DNA of 42,839 nt from an uncultured Pelagibacteraceae bacterium (GTDB lineage Bacteria; Pseudomonadota; Alphaproteobacteria; Pelagibacterales; Pelagibacteraceae): NCBI GenBank assembly GCA_902578325.1, contig CACHCM010000005.1, positions 1 to 42,839 of the forward strand, in the 5' to 3' direction. The notes under the pieces are model-generated. The model was not told the DNA's origin, did no database searches, and worked only from the letters and a program-made list of their open reading frames with translations. Below, in pieces: positions 1 to 10,830 of this stretch (the stretch's first letter is position 1; each line of letters opens with the position of its first letter). The position numbers and the translations under genes are program-made.

Positions 1-2
1 TA

Positions 3-479
3 AAATCACTTATAAAAATCAAAGTAGATTATAAACAGGTAGGATCAGATAGAATTACTAATGCTATAAGTTCAATGAACAATAAAAATAATTTTATAAT
101 TTTAGATTTTGGTACAGCAACAACTTTCGATGTACTAATTAAAAATACTTATTATGGAGGAATTATTGCTCCAGGTGTTAAATTATCTCTTAATACCTTG
201 TCTGATAAAGCAACTTTGATACCAAAAATAGATTTAAAAAAGATTAATAAAGTCATAGGTAACAATACAATCTCAGCCGTTAGGTCAGGCTTTTTTTGGG
301 GTTATGCAGGTTTAATTGACAATATTATTAATTTAATTAAGAAAGAGACCGGAAAATCTTTTAAAGTAATTATTACTGGTGGATTTTCAAATTTATTTAA
401 AAGCTCAATAAAAACGAAAGCAAGTCATAACCAAGATATAACAATTAAAGGCTTATTAAAAATTTCAAAATTAATTTAA
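3..479 (+). CDS. coaX: Type III pantothenate kinase, 5'-truncated by the window edge
   Basis: Frame 3 is open from base 3 (KSLIKIKVDYKQVGSDRITNAISS...) upstream of the listed ATG at 75. VGSDRI.NA, ILDFGTATTFD and GGIIAPG motifs are CoaX-like. Position before rnj also fits. Confidence 0.9.
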   Translation, partial: KSLIKIKVDYKQVGSDRITNAISSMNNKNNFIILDFGTATTFDVLIKNTYYGGIIAPGVKLSLNTLSDKATLIPKIDLKKINKVIGNNTISAVRSGFFWGYAGLIDNIINLIKKETGKSFKVIITGGFSNLFKSSIKTKASHNQDITIKGLLKISKLI

Positions 480-483
480 CAAT

Positions 484-2142
484 ATGAAAGATGAACTATT
501 ATTTTGTCCCTTAGGTGGATCAGGTGAAATAGGCATGAACATGAATTTGTTTGGTTATGGTAAGCCCAGTGACCATAAATGGATTATGGTCGATATAGGC
601 GTGACATTTGCAGATGATACTATTCCAGGTGTTGATTTAATTTATCCAGATCCTGGGTTCATAGTTGAAAGAAAAGATAACTTATTAGGAATAGTTTTAA
701 CACATGCTCACGAGGATCATATTGGTGCAATTGCTCATTTATGGCCAAAATTAAAATGTAAAATTTTTGCAACTCCTTTTACAGCTGTATTAATTCGAGA
801 AAAATTTAAAGAAAAACAAATCGATATAACCAATGATTTGCAGATTGTTGAGCTAAATGGGAAGGTTTCTTTAGACCCATTTGAAATCGAATACATTACT
901 TTAACTCATTCCATATTAGAACCAAACGGACTTAGAATAAAAACTCCCGCAGGAGTTATTTTGCATACTGGAGATTGGAAGGTAGATCCAAATCCTTTGA
1001 TTGGAGACAATATAAACGAAAAAAGATTAAAGGAAATTGGTGAGGAAGGTGTGTTAGCAATGATTTGTGACTCAACAAATGTTTTTAGCGCAGGTAGATC
1101 AGGCTCAGAATTAGATGTAAGAAAAAATATGTTAAACGTTATGTCTCGATTAAAAAAAAGAATTATTATAACGTCTTTTGCCTCAAACGTAGCTAGAATG
1201 GAGACAGCTTTTTATTGTGCGGAACAAACAGGAAGACAAATCTCTTTAGTTGGAAGATCAATGCATCGTATTTATAAGGCTGCACGTCAATGTGGATATT
1301 TAAAAAATACAATTGAGCCAATTGATCCAAGAGAAGCTAAAAATTTTTCAAGAGAAAAAATTGTGTATTTATGTACTGGAAGTCAAGGTGAACCAATGGG
1401 TGCAATGATGAGAATTTCTAGTTATGTTCATCCAGATGTTTTTATTGAAAAAGGTGATGCAGTAATTTTTTCTTCAAAAATTATACCTGGTAATGAAAAA
1501 AAACTTTATAAACTTCATAATCAACTTGTTAAAGATGGAATTGAAGTGATATCAGAAGAAACTGAATTTGTACATGTTTCTGGACATCCAAACAGGGAGG
1601 ATCTTAAAGAGATGTATCAATGGGTAAAACCTAGGTGCGTAATACCTGTGCACGGTGAACATAGACATATGATAGAGCACATTAATTTTGCAAAAGAAAT
1701 GCAAGTACCACATCCAGTTCAAGTAGAAAATGGTGATATCGTTAAGTTATATCCAGGTGAAAAACCTGAAGTATATGACAAGGCTCCAAGTGGGAGACTC
1801 TACTTAGATGGAAGTGTTAGTGTTGATCCAGATTCACAATCTATAAAAGATAGGAAAAATTTAAGTGCAAATGGATATTTAGAGGTAACTATTATGATAA
1901 CTCCAAAGGGTAACATACATAATGATCCAGTGCTTTCTTTTAGAGGCTTGCCAATCGAAGATAAAGATGAGTTTACTTATGGGTTAGTTGAAGAAATAGA
2001 AATAATATCACGAACTTTTAAAGTTGGAAGCAAACAACAAGAGCACAACTTAATTGATGCACTAAAAATAGCTTGTAGAAAATTTTCTAAAGAAAGAACA
2101 GGAAAAAAACCTTTTACCAATATCAATTTAGTAAGAATTTAA
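484..2142 (+). CDS. rnj: Ribonuclease J (metallo-beta-lactamase/beta-CASP family)
   Basis: 552 aa; THAHEDHIGA metal-binding motif, beta-CASP domain features (CTGSQGEPMGAM, HVSGHPNREDL, PVHGEHRHM). Confidence 0.95.
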   Translation: MKDELLFCPLGGSGEIGMNMNLFGYGKPSDHKWIMVDIGVTFADDTIPGVDLIYPDPGFIVERKDNLLGIVLTHAHEDHIGAIAHLWPKLKCKIFATPFTAVLIREKFKEKQIDITNDLQIVELNGKVSLDPFEIEYITLTHSILEPNGLRIKTPAGVILHTGDWKVDPNPLIGDNINEKRLKEIGEEGVLAMICDSTNVFSAGRSGSELDVRKNMLNVMSRLKKRIIITSFASNVARMETAFYCAEQTGRQISLVGRSMHRIYKAARQCGYLKNTIEPIDPREAKNFSREKIVYLCTGSQGEPMGAMMRISSYVHPDVFIEKGDAVIFSSKIIPGNEKKLYKLHNQLVKDGIEVISEETEFVHVSGHPNREDLKEMYQWVKPRCVIPVHGEHRHMIEHINFAKEMQVPHPVQVENGDIVKLYPGEKPEVYDKAPSGRLYLDGSVSVDPDSQSIKDRKNLSANGYLEVTIMITPKGNIHNDPVLSFRGLPIEDKDEFTYGLVEEIEIISRTFKVGSKQQEHNLIDALKIACRKFSKERTGKKPFTNINLVRI

Positions 2143-2387
2143 TGAGCGCAACAGGCCTAGCTATTATCTATATAATTTTATGGTGGATAGTTTTTTTTGC
2201 TATTTTACCTATTGATGTAAATCGAACAAAGACAGTAAAAATTGATGGTGAGGATCCTGGATCACCTGAAAATCCAAAAATGATGAAAAAATTCCTTTAT
2301 TGCACTGGAATTACTACTGTAATTTTCATAATAATTTACTTACTAATTAAATTTGAATATTTAAATTTAAGAAATATGATTAATTAA
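2142..2387 (+). CDS. DUF1467-family small membrane protein
   Basis: 81 aa, two TM segments, WWIVFFAILPI motif, located between rnj and proS as in other alphaproteobacteria. Confidence 0.85.
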   Translation: MSATGLAIIYIILWWIVFFAILPIDVNRTKTVKIDGEDPGSPENPKMMKKFLYCTGITTVIFIIIYLLIKFEYLNLRNMIN

Positions 2388-2388
2388 G

Positions 2389-3723
2389 ATGCTTTTATCC
2401 AAATCATTCATACCAATATTAAAAAATAATCCTTCAGAAGCAAAAATTAAATCTCATCAATTAATGTTGAGAGTAGGTATGATTAAACAAGCCTCCGCAG
2501 GAATTTATTCATGGTTACCTTTGGGTTTTAAGGTAATGAAAAAAATAGAGGAGATTGTTAGACAAGAACAAAATAAAATTGGTGCTCAAGAAATATTAAT
2601 GCCAACAATTCAATCCAGTGAAATTTGGAAAGAAAGTGGGCGTTATGACGACTATGGCGAAGAGATGCTAAGAATAACTGACCGTCAAAATAGAGAAATG
2701 TTATATGGACCAACTAATGAAGAGCAGGTTACTGAAATTTTTAGATCTTCAATAAAATCATACAAATCACTTCCACAACTTTTGTATCACATACAATGGA
2801 AGTTTAGAGATGAAATTAGACCTAGATTTGGAATTATGCGTGGTCGAGAGTTTTATATGAAAGACGCCTATTCATTTGATGTATCTGATGAAGAAGCTTT
2901 TTATTCTTATAATAAATTTTTTCTTTCATATTTGAGAACATTTAAAAGATTATCTTTGACAGCAATACCGATGGCTGCTGACACAGGACCTATTGGTGGA
3001 AATTTATCTCATGAATTTATTATTCTTGCTGATACTGGAGAAAGTAAAATTTTCACAGATAAAAGAATATTCGATCTTGATAGTGATGATACTGAAATAG
3101 AAAAAGTATCATTGGAAAGTATGAGAAAAAAGTATGAACAATATTATGCAGTAACTGATGAAAAGTTTAATAAAGAAGAGTTTGAAAATATTGTTTCTAA
3201 GGAAAATCAATTGATCACAAAAGGTATTGAGGTAGGTCATATATTTTATTTTGGTGACAAGTATTCAAAACCAATGGGAGCATCTGTTGATTTACCAGGA
3301 GGAAAAAAAGATTTTATTAAAATGGGCTCTTATGGAATTGGCGTATCAAGGTTAGTAGGGGCTATAATTGAGGCAAAATATGATGACAAAAATGAAATCA
3401 TGAAATGGCCATTGTCTATTGCTCCTTATGATATTGCTTTAATACCTATGATAAATAAAAATGACACCTCAGCTTTAGATAAAGCAAATGATATCAATAT
3501 TGAGTTACTCAAAAATAATATTGATGCAATCATTGATGATACAGATGAGAATTTTTCATCAAAAATTAAAAAAATGAATTTAATTGGTGCGCCATATCAA
3601 ATTATTATTGGTAAGAAAAGTGAGGGTGATTTATTAGAGTTTAAGGAAATTGGTAGTGAAACTCAAAATTTACCATTAAATAAAATTATAGAAATTATAA
3701 CTAAACAAAAAAATTCAAATTGA
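2389..3723 (+). CDS. proS: Prolyl-tRNA synthetase (short form)
   Basis: 444 aa class II aaRS: RVGMIKQASAGIYSWLPLG, GPTNEEQVTEIFR, RPRFGIMRGREFYMKDAYSFD, SYGIGVSRLVGAIIE. Confidence 0.96.
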   Translation: MLLSKSFIPILKNNPSEAKIKSHQLMLRVGMIKQASAGIYSWLPLGFKVMKKIEEIVRQEQNKIGAQEILMPTIQSSEIWKESGRYDDYGEEMLRITDRQNREMLYGPTNEEQVTEIFRSSIKSYKSLPQLLYHIQWKFRDEIRPRFGIMRGREFYMKDAYSFDVSDEEAFYSYNKFFLSYLRTFKRLSLTAIPMAADTGPIGGNLSHEFIILADTGESKIFTDKRIFDLDSDDTEIEKVSLESMRKKYEQYYAVTDEKFNKEEFENIVSKENQLITKGIEVGHIFYFGDKYSKPMGASVDLPGGKKDFIKMGSYGIGVSRLVGAIIEAKYDDKNEIMKWPLSIAPYDIALIPMINKNDTSALDKANDINIELLKNNIDAIIDDTDENFSSKIKKMNLIGAPYQIIIGKKSEGDLLEFKEIGSETQNLPLNKIIEIITKQKNSN

Positions 3724-4952
3724 TTTCTACTTTAGAAAAAGAAATTACTTTTAGATTTTTAAAAGCCAGAAAAAAAGATGGTTTTTTAAATGTTATATCT
3801 ATTTTTTCTTTTATAGGAATTAGTCTTGGGGTTGCAATTCTTATTATTGTTATGTCCGTTATGAATGGATTTAGGACAGAGTTGATTAATAAAATAGTAG
3901 GCTTTAACTCACATATTACTGTAAAAAATTATGGAAATCCAATTGATGAAAAAAAAATAAATAAAAAAAATTTAGAATTAATCTCAGAAAATATTATTTT
4001 AAGTAACTCTGGTGAAGCTATTATACTTAAAAACGATACATCAAAAGGAATAGTTTTACGTGGATATGAAAAAGATGCCTTTTCAAGTTTAGAAATAGTT
4101 AAAAATGAAAAATTTAAAGGTAATAAAAATCAGCTAAATGGAAATTTTATATCGATAGGAAACGAATTAAGTTTTTCTTTAGATCTTAAAATAGGTGATG
4201 AATTAACTTTACTTTCACCATCTGGTGTAGAAACAATAATTGGCAGTATGCCAAAACAAAAAACATTTTTGGTAACATCAATTTACAATAGTGGCTTGGC
4301 TGAGTTTGATAATAATATTGCATTTATAAATTTAAGTACTCTTGAAGATTTTTTTGACTATAAGTTAGAGGATAGAAATTTAGAAATTTATTTAAAAAAC
4401 CCAAAAAAAATTGAGCAACAAAAATTTATTGTTCAAGAAATTTTTGATGAGGAATTTATTTTTAGTTGGGCTGACATGAATAGCTCATTATTTTCTGCTT
4501 TAAAAGTAGAGAGAAATGTCATGTTTATTATACTATCTTTAATAATTATTGTTGCAGCTTTTAATATAATTTCTGGATTAACAATTTTAGTAAAAAACAA
4601 AACAAGAGATATCGCAATTTTGAAATCAATTGGTGTTTTAAATAAATCAATTGTAAAAATATTTTTTTTAGTAGGAGTAATAATAGGAACATCTGCTACT
4701 ATTTTTGGAATTTTTTTAGGTGTAACGTTTTCACTTTACGTAGAGAATTTTCGACAATTTCTTAGCTCAACATTTAATATAAGTTTATTTCCAGAAGAAA
4801 TTTATTTTTTAAGCAAGATGCCTTCAGAAACAGATCCAACATCAATTTTTTTAATTTCAATTTGTTCAATTCTAATAACAATTATTGTATCAATTTTTCC
4901 TGCTTTTAAAGCAGCCAAACTAGATCCAATTAAATCTTTAAAATATGAATAA
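3720..4952 (+). CDS. lolC: Lipoprotein-releasing ABC transporter permease (LolC/E family)
   Basis: 410 aa; N-term FRFLKARKKDGFLNVISIFSFIGISLGVAILIIVMSVMNGFR typical of LolC/E; TTG start overlapping the proS TGA; followed by lolD. Confidence 0.92.
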   Translation: MISTLEKEITFRFLKARKKDGFLNVISIFSFIGISLGVAILIIVMSVMNGFRTELINKIVGFNSHITVKNYGNPIDEKKINKKNLELISENIILSNSGEAIILKNDTSKGIVLRGYEKDAFSSLEIVKNEKFKGNKNQLNGNFISIGNELSFSLDLKIGDELTLLSPSGVETIIGSMPKQKTFLVTSIYNSGLAEFDNNIAFINLSTLEDFFDYKLEDRNLEIYLKNPKKIEQQKFIVQEIFDEEFIFSWADMNSSLFSALKVERNVMFIILSLIIIVAAFNIISGLTILVKNKTRDIAILKSIGVLNKSIVKIFFLVGVIIGTSATIFGIFLGVTFSLYVENFRQFLSSTFNISLFPEEIYFLSKMPSETDPTSIFLISICSILITIIVSIFPAFKAAKLDPIKSLKYE

Positions 4953-5622
4953 TTTTCTTGAATTAAAAAAAATATTTAAAACTTTTAAAACTGAAAAAAC
5001 AGTCAAAGTATTAAAAAATCTTTCTCAAAAATTCGATAAAGGTAAAAGCTATTCAATAATGGGGCCCTCTGGGTCAGGCAAATCAACGCTATTAAATTTA
5101 ATTTCATTAATCGATAGACCATCATCTGGATCAATCAATTTTGATAAAGTTCCGGTAAATTTTAATGAATCAGAAAAAAATGATGTTTATAGATCCAAAA
5201 AAATAGGAATTGTTTATCAACAAAATAATCTTCTCTCAGATTTTACTGCTTTAGAAAATATATATTTGGCTTCACTTGCAATTAATGACAACAAGGAATT
5301 AGCATTATTTAATGCAGAAAAATTGCTTAAAAAAATTGGTCTTTCAAAAAGGGCAGATCACTTTCCTTCTCAACTATCAGGCGGTGAAGCTCAAAGAGTT
5401 GCTATAGCAAGAGCAATTGTAAATGATCCTGAAATTATTTTAGCAGATGAGCCAACCGGAAGTTTGGATATGGAAACCGCAAAAGATGTTTTTGAACTTT
5501 TAAATAAACAAAAAAGGTCGGATAGACTTATTATATTTGCAACTCATAATAGATTCTTTGCTAATAAGGCAGATTGCCTATTGGAGATGATAGATGGTAG
5601 TATAAAATCTTTGAATGTCTGA
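4945..5622 (+). CDS. lolD: Lipoprotein-releasing ABC transporter ATP-binding protein
   Basis: 225 aa; Walker A GPSGSGKST, signature LSGGEAQRVAIARA, Walker B IILADEPTGSLD. Confidence 0.94.
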   Translation: MNNFLELKKIFKTFKTEKTVKVLKNLSQKFDKGKSYSIMGPSGSGKSTLLNLISLIDRPSSGSINFDKVPVNFNESEKNDVYRSKKIGIVYQQNNLLSDFTALENIYLASLAINDNKELALFNAEKLLKKIGLSKRADHFPSQLSGGEAQRVAIARAIVNDPEIILADEPTGSLDMETAKDVFELLNKQKRSDRLIIFATHNRFFANKADCLLEMIDGSIKSLNV

Positions 5623-8600
5623 GTCTAATTCTCAAAATTTTAATCATCTTAAAATTCACACTCAATATTCTATTTGTGAAGGAGCAGCTAGAATTGATGA
5701 TTTGCAAGAATATTCGAAGAAAAATAAAATAAAATCACTAGGTCTTTGTGACACTTCAAATTTATGTGGTGCACTAGAATTTGCTGAAAAAATATCAAAG
5801 TCTGGCACACAACCAATAATTGGAACTCAAATTAACATTAAAATCAGAGAAACAATAGGTTTACTCCCTTTGTTTGCTTTAAATGAAGTTGGATATAAGA
5901 ATATAATAGAACTTTCATCCTTTTCATATTTAAATAATGATGAATTGTCTGATCCGCATGTAGATTTTGAATTATTATTAAATAACTCTGATGGTGTAGC
6001 TATATTTTCAGGAACTGTTTATGGTTTGTTTGGTAAATTATTTGACAAAGGAAAGTTTACTGAAATTGATGAGATTTATAGTAAAATTAAAAAAACTTTT
6101 GGAGATAGATTTTATATAGAGATTCAAAGACATAATGATGTAAATGAAATTGGATTTGAAAAATTTAACTTAAAAAAATCTTTAGATTTAGAAATACCAA
6201 TTATTGCAACTAATGAGGTTTTTTATTTAGATAAAGAAATGCATGAGGCTCACGATACTTTAATTTGTATTGGTAATAAGACATATGTGAATGAAAAAAA
6301 CAGGTTAAGATTAACTGATCAGCATTACCTAAAAACTAACTCAGAGATGTCAGAATTATTTGCTGACTTACCTGAAGCTTTAGAAAATAATTATAATTTT
6401 CCATTAAGATGTAGCTTTAGACCATTATTTTCTAACCCAATATTGCCTAATATTAGTAGTGATAAAGATGGAAATGCAGATGAAATTTTAAAAAAAGATT
6501 CAATAGAAGGATTAAAAGTTAAATTCAATAAGATTTTTAATTTAAGTAATAAAGATTTAGAAAATAACAATTCATATAAAGAATATAAGGACAGGCTTAA
6601 TCATGAACTTTCTATTATTTTAGAAATGAAATATTCTAGTTATTTTCTCATAGTTGCTGACTACATAAAATGGGCTAAAAATAATGATATTCCTGTAGGT
6701 CCTGGAAGAGGTTCGGGTGCAGGTTCATTAGTAGCTTGGTGTTTATCTATTACAGATGTTGATCCAATTAAATTTAATCTTATTTTTGAAAGATTTTTAA
6801 ATCCAGATAGAATTTCGATGCCAGATTTTGATATAGACTTTTGTGAGGATAAAAGAGATCAAGTTTTTGAATATCTAACAACAAAATACAAAGATAGCGT
6901 AGCTCACATTATAACATTTGGTAAATTAAAAGCTCGAATGGTAATTAGAGACGTTGGGCGAGTTCTGGGTTTAGCTTATGGATTTGTTGATAGCATATCA
7001 AAAATGATACCTTTTGATCCATCTAGACCACAAAATTTAACTCAGTGCATTGCTGGAGAACCACGATTACAAAAACTTATTAAGGATGATACAAGGGTAA
7101 AGAAACTTATTGATCTATCTTTAAAATTAGAAGGTCTTAACAGAAACGTTGCTACTCACGCCGCTGGAGTAGTAATAGCAGATAAAAAACTTACTGAAGT
7201 TGTTCCTTTATATAAAGATGTTTCTGCAGATCTATTATTACCATCTACTCAATTTGATATGTACTCTGCAGAAAATGCGGGTTTAGTAAAATTTGATTTT
7301 TTGGGCTTAAAAACGCTTACTATAATTAACAATACACAAAAACTTGTAAGAAAAAAAATTAAAGATTTTGATATAGAAAAAATCAATTATGAAGATCAAA
7401 AAGTATTTGATCTAATGTCAACAGGTAAAACAGTTGGCTTATTCCAAATAGAAAGTGCCGGCATGAGAGAAGCTTTAACACAAATGAAGCCAAATCATAT
7501 TGAAGATATTATTGCATTAGTTGCTTTATATAGACCTGGACCAATGAGCAATATTCCTACATATAATGATTGTAAACATGGAAAGCAAAAACCAGATTAT
7601 TTACACCCACTTCTAGAAGATATTTTAAAACCAACTTATGGTGTAATTATTTATCAAGAGCAGGTAATGCAGATTGCACAAAAATTATCAGGATTTACAG
7701 CAGGTCAAGCTGATCTTTTGAGAAGAGCAATGGGTAAAAAGAAAAGAGCAGAACTTGAAAAACAGAAACAAGTATTTATTGCTGGCGCTGTTAAAAATGG
7801 AATAGCAAAAGATATTGCTGCTGGAATTTTCTTAAAAATAGAACCTTTTGCAGAATATGGATTTAATAAAAGTCACGCAGCTGCGTATGCAATTATTTCT
7901 TATCAAACTGCACTTTTAAAAACATATTATCCAAAAGAGTTTATTGCAGCATCAATGACTATGGATATATCTAATCAAAATAAGTTAAGTGAGTTTTACG
8001 AAGAATTAAAAAGAATAAATGTTGAAGTCGTTCGTCCTGATATCAATGAATGTTTCGCTGATTTTAGAACAATTGATAATAAATTTTATTACGCCTTAGG
8101 TGGTATTAAAGCCGTAGGTTTTGAGGCAATATCAAATATCGTGGAGGAAAGAATTTTAAATGGAAAATTTAAATCAATTCATGATTTTATAACTAGAGTA
8201 AATCCAAAAGATATTAACAAACTTCAATTAGAAGGTTTAGTTAAAGCAGGTGCGTTTGACAAATTAAATGCAAATAGACAAGCTTTGCATGACTCAATAC
8301 CAGGCATAATAGCTAAAAATAAAAATATATTTGATAATAAATCTGCTAATCAGATAGATTTATTCTCAGAAAATGAAAGTGTGCAGGGTGATATTTTAAT
8401 CAAAATTGATGATTGGAAATTTGAAGAGAGATTATCTAAAGAATTTGAAGCGATAGGTTTTTTTATTTCAGACCATCCGTTAAATCAATTTACAGAGATT
8501 TTTAACGATTATAAAATAATAGATTATTCAAGTTTTATTTCAAAAGTAGATTTAAAAAATTCTAACATAGCTGCAACACTGTTGAAGGTCCAAGAAAGAA

Positions 8601-9031
8601 AAACTGCAAAAGGAAATTCCTACGCTGTTTTAAAATTAACAGATTTATCAAGTGTATTTGAACTTTTTATTTTTTCAGATGTTTTAGAATTAAATAGAGA
8701 AATGTTGAAAGAGGGTAGCTCCCTTATTTTAACATTACTTAAAAATGTTTCTAATGATGAAAATCGCTTAACTAGAATTAATGTACAAAATGTAGCTTCA
8801 CTTAAAGAATTATTTAATAGTCCTATAAATGAGGTTTCGTTCAAACTAAAATCTGAGGAACAAATTAAAAAAATATCTACAATCTTGAAAGATGAGGGCA
8901 ATACTGTCGTAAATATTAATTTAGTTAAAGGAGATAACATTCTTCAATTTAGATTGAAAAATCCACGTAAATTGGACAGAAAATCTCTAAATCTCTTAAG
9001 AAATCAGGAGATTCAGGCAATAATAAACTAA
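5615..9031 (+). CDS. dnaE: DNA polymerase III alpha subunit
   Basis: 1138 aa; PHP N-term, GPGRGSGAGSLVAWCLSITDVDP, RFLNPDRISMPDFDIDFCEDKRDQV, YQEQVMQIAQKLSGFTAGQADLLRRAMGKK. Confidence 0.97.
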   Translation: MSESNSQNFNHLKIHTQYSICEGAARIDDLQEYSKKNKIKSLGLCDTSNLCGALEFAEKISKSGTQPIIGTQINIKIRETIGLLPLFALNEVGYKNIIELSSFSYLNNDELSDPHVDFELLLNNSDGVAIFSGTVYGLFGKLFDKGKFTEIDEIYSKIKKTFGDRFYIEIQRHNDVNEIGFEKFNLKKSLDLEIPIIATNEVFYLDKEMHEAHDTLICIGNKTYVNEKNRLRLTDQHYLKTNSEMSELFADLPEALENNYNFPLRCSFRPLFSNPILPNISSDKDGNADEILKKDSIEGLKVKFNKIFNLSNKDLENNNSYKEYKDRLNHELSIILEMKYSSYFLIVADYIKWAKNNDIPVGPGRGSGAGSLVAWCLSITDVDPIKFNLIFERFLNPDRISMPDFDIDFCEDKRDQVFEYLTTKYKDSVAHIITFGKLKARMVIRDVGRVLGLAYGFVDSISKMIPFDPSRPQNLTQCIAGEPRLQKLIKDDTRVKKLIDLSLKLEGLNRNVATHAAGVVIADKKLTEVVPLYKDVSADLLLPSTQFDMYSAENAGLVKFDFLGLKTLTIINNTQKLVRKKIKDFDIEKINYEDQKVFDLMSTGKTVGLFQIESAGMREALTQMKPNHIEDIIALVALYRPGPMSNIPTYNDCKHGKQKPDYLHPLLEDILKPTYGVIIYQEQVMQIAQKLSGFTAGQADLLRRAMGKKKRAELEKQKQVFIAGAVKNGIAKDIAAGIFLKIEPFAEYGFNKSHAAAYAIISYQTALLKTYYPKEFIAASMTMDISNQNKLSEFYEELKRINVEVVRPDINECFADFRTIDNKFYYALGGIKAVGFEAISNIVEERILNGKFKSIHDFITRVNPKDINKLQLEGLVKAGAFDKLNANRQALHDSIPGIIAKNKNIFDNKSANQIDLFSENESVQGDILIKIDDWKFEERLSKEFEAIGFFISDHPLNQFTEIFNDYKIIDYSSFISKVDLKNSNIAATLLKVQERKTAKGNSYAVLKLTDLSSVFELFIFSDVLELNREMLKEGSSLILTLLKNVSNDENRLTRINVQNVASLKELFNSPINEVSFKLKSEEQIKKISTILKDEGNTVVNINLVKGDNILQFRLKNPRKLDRKSLNLLRNQEIQAIIN

Positions 9032-9081
9032 ATAATCACTTGTTAAATTTAGTAAATATTTGTAAATACTGCATAAATTAA

Positions 9082-9160
9082 ATTAACACGCACACAGTTG
9101 TTGGTTTTATACCTCCGGTCCTTAATTGGAATTACTGTGGTGGCTTAACCGGGAATAAAT
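9082..9160 (+). promoter_or_regulatory. Candidate structured 5' leader of rpsB (possible autoregulatory r-protein leader with pseudoknot)
   Basis: CACACAG (9091-9097) can pair with CTGTG(g)TG (9135-9142). TCCGGT (9114-9119), inside that loop, can pair with ACCGGG (9148-9153), immediately upstream of ATG 9161. This lies in the longest non-coding gap of the window. Pairing was done by eye. Confidence 0.65.
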
Positions 9161-9979
9161 ATGAAAATACCTAACGTTACAATACAACAATTACTAGAAG
9201 CAGGCGTTCATCTTGGACATAAAACTTTAAGATGGAACCCAAAAATGAGAAAATATATTTTTGGAAAAAGAGATTCCATTCATATTATTGATTTAACTCA
9301 AACACTTGAATTAACAAAAATAGCTTTAGAAAAAATTTATAACACTATAGCAAATAATGGAAAAATATTGTTTGTATCAACAAAAAAACAAGCATCCGAG
9401 GCTATAGCTGAAGTTGCTAAGGAAACTGATCAATATTTTGTAAATTATAGATGGTTGGGAGGCATGTTAACTAATTGGGGAACAATCTCAAATTCCATTA
9501 AAAAATTAAAAAAATTAGAAATTGACTTGGCATCAGAAAATAGAGGTTTTACTAAAAAAGAACTTTTAAAAATGAGTGTTAAAAAAGATAAGTTGCAAAG
9601 GTCATTAGGCGGCATAGCCGAGATGAAAAAAGTACCTGATTTAGTATTTGTTATAGATACAAATTATGAATCACTTGCTATTGCTGAGTCATCAAAACTG
9701 GGGATACCAATTATCGCTGTTTTAGATAGTAATTCTAATCCAGATAATATTGATTATCCAATACCTGGTAATGATGATGCGAGAAGAGCTATTGATCTTT
9801 ATTGTAGTTTAATTAAAGAAACAATCAACAGTGCTAAAAGTATTGTTCCAAAGATTGAGACAAAAATAGAAAAAGTTAAAGAAACGAAAGATAATGATAA
9901 GACAAAAACTTTTCAGGAATTAGATAGAGAAAAATTAGAAGAAAAATTTTCTAAAGAAAGTAAGGAGAAATTAAACTAA
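9161..9979 (+). CDS. rpsB: 30S ribosomal protein S2
   Basis: 272 aa; [58 protein letters not shown]; lysine/glutamate-rich C-terminal extension. Confidence 0.97.
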   Translation: MKIPNVTIQQLLEAGVHLGHKTLRWNPKMRKYIFGKRDSIHIIDLTQTLELTKIALEKIYNTIANNGKILFVSTKKQASEAIAEVAKETDQYFVNYRWLGGMLTNWGTISNSIKKLKKLEIDLASENRGFTKKELLKMSVKKDKLQRSLGGIAEMKKVPDLVFVIDTNYESLAIAESSKLGIPIIAVLDSNSNPDNIDYPIPGNDDARRAIDLYCSLIKETINSAKSIVPKIETKIEKVKETKDNDKTKTFQELDREKLEEKFSKESKEKLN

Positions 9980-10830
9980 TGAGCGAGATTGAAAAAGTAA
10001 AAAAACTGAGAGAGTCAACTGGAGCTGGTTTTAAAGATTGTAATTTAGCAATTAAAGAGTCAAACGGAGATCTGGATAAAGCAATTGAAATTTTAAGAGT
10101 TAAAGGAATTTCAAAAGCATCTAAAAAAATGTCCCGAGATGCAAAAGAAGGAGTTGTTGTTGTCAGTGGTGACGACTCAAAGACCTCAGTGATTGAAGTG
10201 AATTGTGAAACAGATTTTGTTGCTAAAAATGATGACTTTATTTCTTTTGTTAAAGAATTAAGTGAGCTAAATAACGAAAATAATTCAAATGTTGATGAAT
10301 TAAAAGCATCTAAAATGAATAATGGTCAAACAGTTGAAGAGAATTTAGTTGCTTTAATTGCAAAAATTGGTGAAAAAATTACAATTGGTAAAGCCAAAAC
10401 AATTAAGAATTCTGGTGGCGTGAATAATCATTATCTTCATACTGTTGTTAAAGATAATGTAGCAAAATTAGCTGTTATGGTTTCACTTAACACTAAAAAT
10501 AATTCTGACACAGTTAAAACATTCAGTAAGCAATTATCTATGCATATAGCTGCATCAAATCCATTAGCTTTAGAATCTAGTTTAATCGATCAAGCTATTA
10601 TAGATAAAGAATTAGAATTAGTTACAGAAGAATTAAAAAACTCTGGAAAACCTGAGGATATTGCAAAAAAAATAAGTCTAGGTAAGATGAATAAATTTAA
10701 AGAAGAAAATGCTCTTATGACACAAGCTTGGGTAATGGAACCTAAGAAGAAAGTACAAGACGTGTTAAAAGAACTTTCAATAGCTGATTTAAAAATTAAA
10801 GAGTTTTATAGAATTAAGATAGGAGAATAA
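9979..10830 (+). CDS. tsf: Elongation factor Ts
   Basis: 283 aa; [44 protein letters not shown]; follows rpsB. Confidence 0.96.
   Translation: MSEIEKVKKLRESTGAGFKDCNLAIKESNGDLDKAIEILRVKGISKASKKMSRDAKEGVVVVSGDDSKTSVIEVNCETDFVAKNDDFISFVKELSELNNENNSNVDELKASKMNNGQTVEENLVALIAKIGEKITIGKAKTIKNSGGVNNHYLHTVVKDNVAKLAVMVSLNTKNNSDTVKTFSKQLSMHIAASNPLALESSLIDQAIIDKELELVTEELKNSGKPEDIAKKISLGKMNKFKEENALMTQAWVMEPKKKVQDVLKELSIADLKIKEFYRIKIGE

Noticed and set aside
5640-5690. Degenerate PHP metal-binding motif (HLKIHTQYS) in DnaE
   Set aside because: E. coli DnaE has a similarly degenerate HLRVHS motif, so this is not unusual.
8620-8940. 106-aa antisense ORF opposite dnaE
   Set aside because: Lies entirely antisense to well-conserved dnaE coding sequence; no recognisable domain; consistent with chance open frame.
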